From Methylococcaceae bacterium UBA7658 (GTDB lineage Bacteria > Pseudomonadota > Gammaproteobacteria > Methylococcales > Methylomonadaceae): a stretch of 15,547 nucleotides of DNA. The stretch is from contig DLHW01000056.1 in NCBI GenBank assembly GCA_002483425.1, positions 5,481-21,027 on the forward strand, read 5' to 3'. Below the pieces are notes generated by a model. That model worked only from the letters and a program-made list of their open reading frames with translations. It searched no databases and had not been told where the DNA came from. Positions 14,496 to 15,547 of the stretch are shown here, piece after piece (the stretch's first letter is position 1; every line of letters starts with the position of its first letter). The position numbers were made by a program, and so were the translations under genes.

Positions 14496-15547
14496 ATGGA
14501 CTATTCAATTGAAACCGCGCCAATAGAAACGTTAACCTCAGATTGTATCATTATCGGTGTGTATCAGAATCAGCAATTGATTCCTTCCGGCACTGCCGTT
14601 TCGCAGAATTTCCAAGACCTTATCGGCAAAGTGGTCAGCAGGGGCGACATCAACGGAAAATTGGGCGAAACCGTTTTGATAAATGTCGTGCCAGGCAGCA
14701 ATGTCGAACGGGTGCTTTTGATTGGTCTAGGTGAAAACAAACCCTTATCACCAAAAGACTTCAGGAAAGCATTGTCGGCGGCGGCAGTGAGTTTAAAAAA
14801 GCCCTTTATAAAATCGATTAGTTGCGGTCTTGCGGAAGTGCCGGTCGAAGGCTGTAACCTGCAATGGAATGTCAGACAGATCGTCGAAGTAGTGAGCGAT
14901 TCGGTTTACCAGTTCATCGCCTTGAAGTCCGATAAAGAAACTGAGAGCAAACTGCAAAAAATTACGATCACCGCACCGGAAAGCGGAAAAGAACTTGCGC
15001 AAAAAGGCTTGGTACAAGGCTTGGCAATTGCAGACGGCATCAATCTTACCAAAGCGATGGCGGACCTGCCCGGCAATGTTTGCACACCGACCTACATGGC
15101 TGAACAAGCGCTTGGCTTGAGTGAAAGCCAGCCCGAACTCAGCGTAAAAATCCTAGAAGAAACCGATATGCAGGCGCTGGGCATGGGTTCTTTGCTTTCA
15201 GTCTCCAGAGGCAGCAGACAGCCAGCCAAGCTCATTATTATTGAGTATAAAGGCGCTAAAAACGACTCAAAGCCGGTCGCATTAGTCGGCAAAGGCTTAA
15301 CCTTCGATGCGGGCGGCATAAGCTTAAAGCCCGGCTTGGGCATGGACGAGATGAAGTACGATATGTGCGGCGGTGCGGCGGTTATGGGTGCGCTTTTAGC
15401 CGCGGTAAAAATGCAATTGCCGTTAAATATTGTCGGTTTAATTCCTGCGTCTGAAAACCTGCCGGATGGCGACGCCAACAAACCCGGCGATATTGTCACC
15501 AGCATGTTGGGCAAAACCATCGAAATCTTAAATACCGATGCGGAAGG
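14496..15547 (+). CDS. pepA: Leucyl aminopeptidase PepA (M17), 3' end outside the window
   Basis: This is a cytosolic M17 metallo-aminopeptidase, a hexamer in known members, and also a DNA-binding factor in E. coli. The first 350 codons are present; the reading frame is open to the window edge. The N-terminal macro-like domain spans about 1-160, and the catalytic domain begins with ADLPGNVCTPTYMAE. Metal ligands are visible as Lys266 and Asp271 (VGKGLTFDAGG), Asp289 (MKYDMCGG), and Asp348 and Glu350 in the NTDAE part of the NTDAEGR signature. Catalytic Lys278 is in GISLKPG; the second catalytic residue, Arg, would lie just past the edge. All five ligands are offset by four from the E. coli numbering I recall. 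The start ATG is followed by DYSIETAPIETL; the upstream ribosome site is weak (TAAAG). It is divergent from lptF, a conserved neighbour. Confidence 0.95.
   Translation, partial: MDYSIETAPIETLTSDCIIIGVYQNQQLIPSGTAVSQNFQDLIGKVVSRGDINGKLGETVLINVVPGSNVERVLLIGLGENKPLSPKDFRKALSAAAVSLKKPFIKSISCGLAEVPVEGCNLQWNVRQIVEVVSDSVYQFIALKSDKETESKLQKITITAPESGKELAQKGLVQGLAIADGINLTKAMADLPGNVCTPTYMAEQALGLSESQPELSVKILEETDMQALGMGSLLSVSRGSRQPAKLIIIEYKGAKNDSKPVALVGKGLTFDAGGISLKPGLGMDEMKYDMCGGAAVMGALLAAVKMQLPLNIVGLIPASENLPDGDANKPGDIVTSMLGKTIEILNTDAE

Overview
The window reads as ordinary chromosomal DNA of a gammaproteobacterium with moderate GC. The support is the lptF-lptG pair divergent from pepA, a YrdA-type gamma carbonic anhydrase, and a PspF/PspA-like pair behind a sigma-54 promoter. 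An HpnN-type RND protein points to a hopanoid producer. Methylococcales (methanotrophs) would fit, but that is inference. No tRNA, rRNA, CRISPR array, insertion sequence or phage gene was seen. Coding density is high, and no gene-free stretch exceeds about 260 bases.

Layout. (1) Bases 1-2755, minus strand: a HAD-like hydrolase, a DUF1993 protein and a PepSY-type membrane protein lie head to tail with short gaps and probably form one operon. (2) Bases 3005-6785, plus strand: an ApbE-type lipoprotein (FAD:protein FMN transferase) is followed after 22 bases by an 894-residue MMPL/RND protein of the HpnN type. (3) Bases 6836-10436: a sigma-54 activator on the minus strand is divergent from a two-gene plus-strand operon. 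That operon encodes a PspA/IM30-like coiled-coil protein and an unrecognised polytopic membrane protein, and ends in a strong hairpin. The control region between the two units carries a canonically spaced -24/-12 promoter (TGGCAT-N7-TGCT) facing the operon. It also carries a near-consensus sigma-70 promoter facing the regulator, and a nested set of inverted repeats about 105 bases upstream of the sigma-54 start. This copies the logic of enterobacterial pspF/pspA, but with a different regulator N-terminus and a different membrane partner. (4) Bases 10518-11952, minus strand: a gamma carbonic anhydrase homologue and an alanine-rich lipoprotein with 11/33-residue periodicity. (5) Bases 12181-15547: lptF-lptG, overlapping by ATGA, divergent from pepA, which runs off the right edge just inside its M17 signature.

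A theme of much of the window is the cell envelope: LPS export (LptFG), lipid or hopanoid transport (HpnN), membrane-stress response (the Psp-like module), two lipoproteins and a PepSY membrane protein. The Psp-like module is the most distinctive local system. Its regulator N-terminus (about residues 1-190) and the 438-residue membrane protein match no family I can name.
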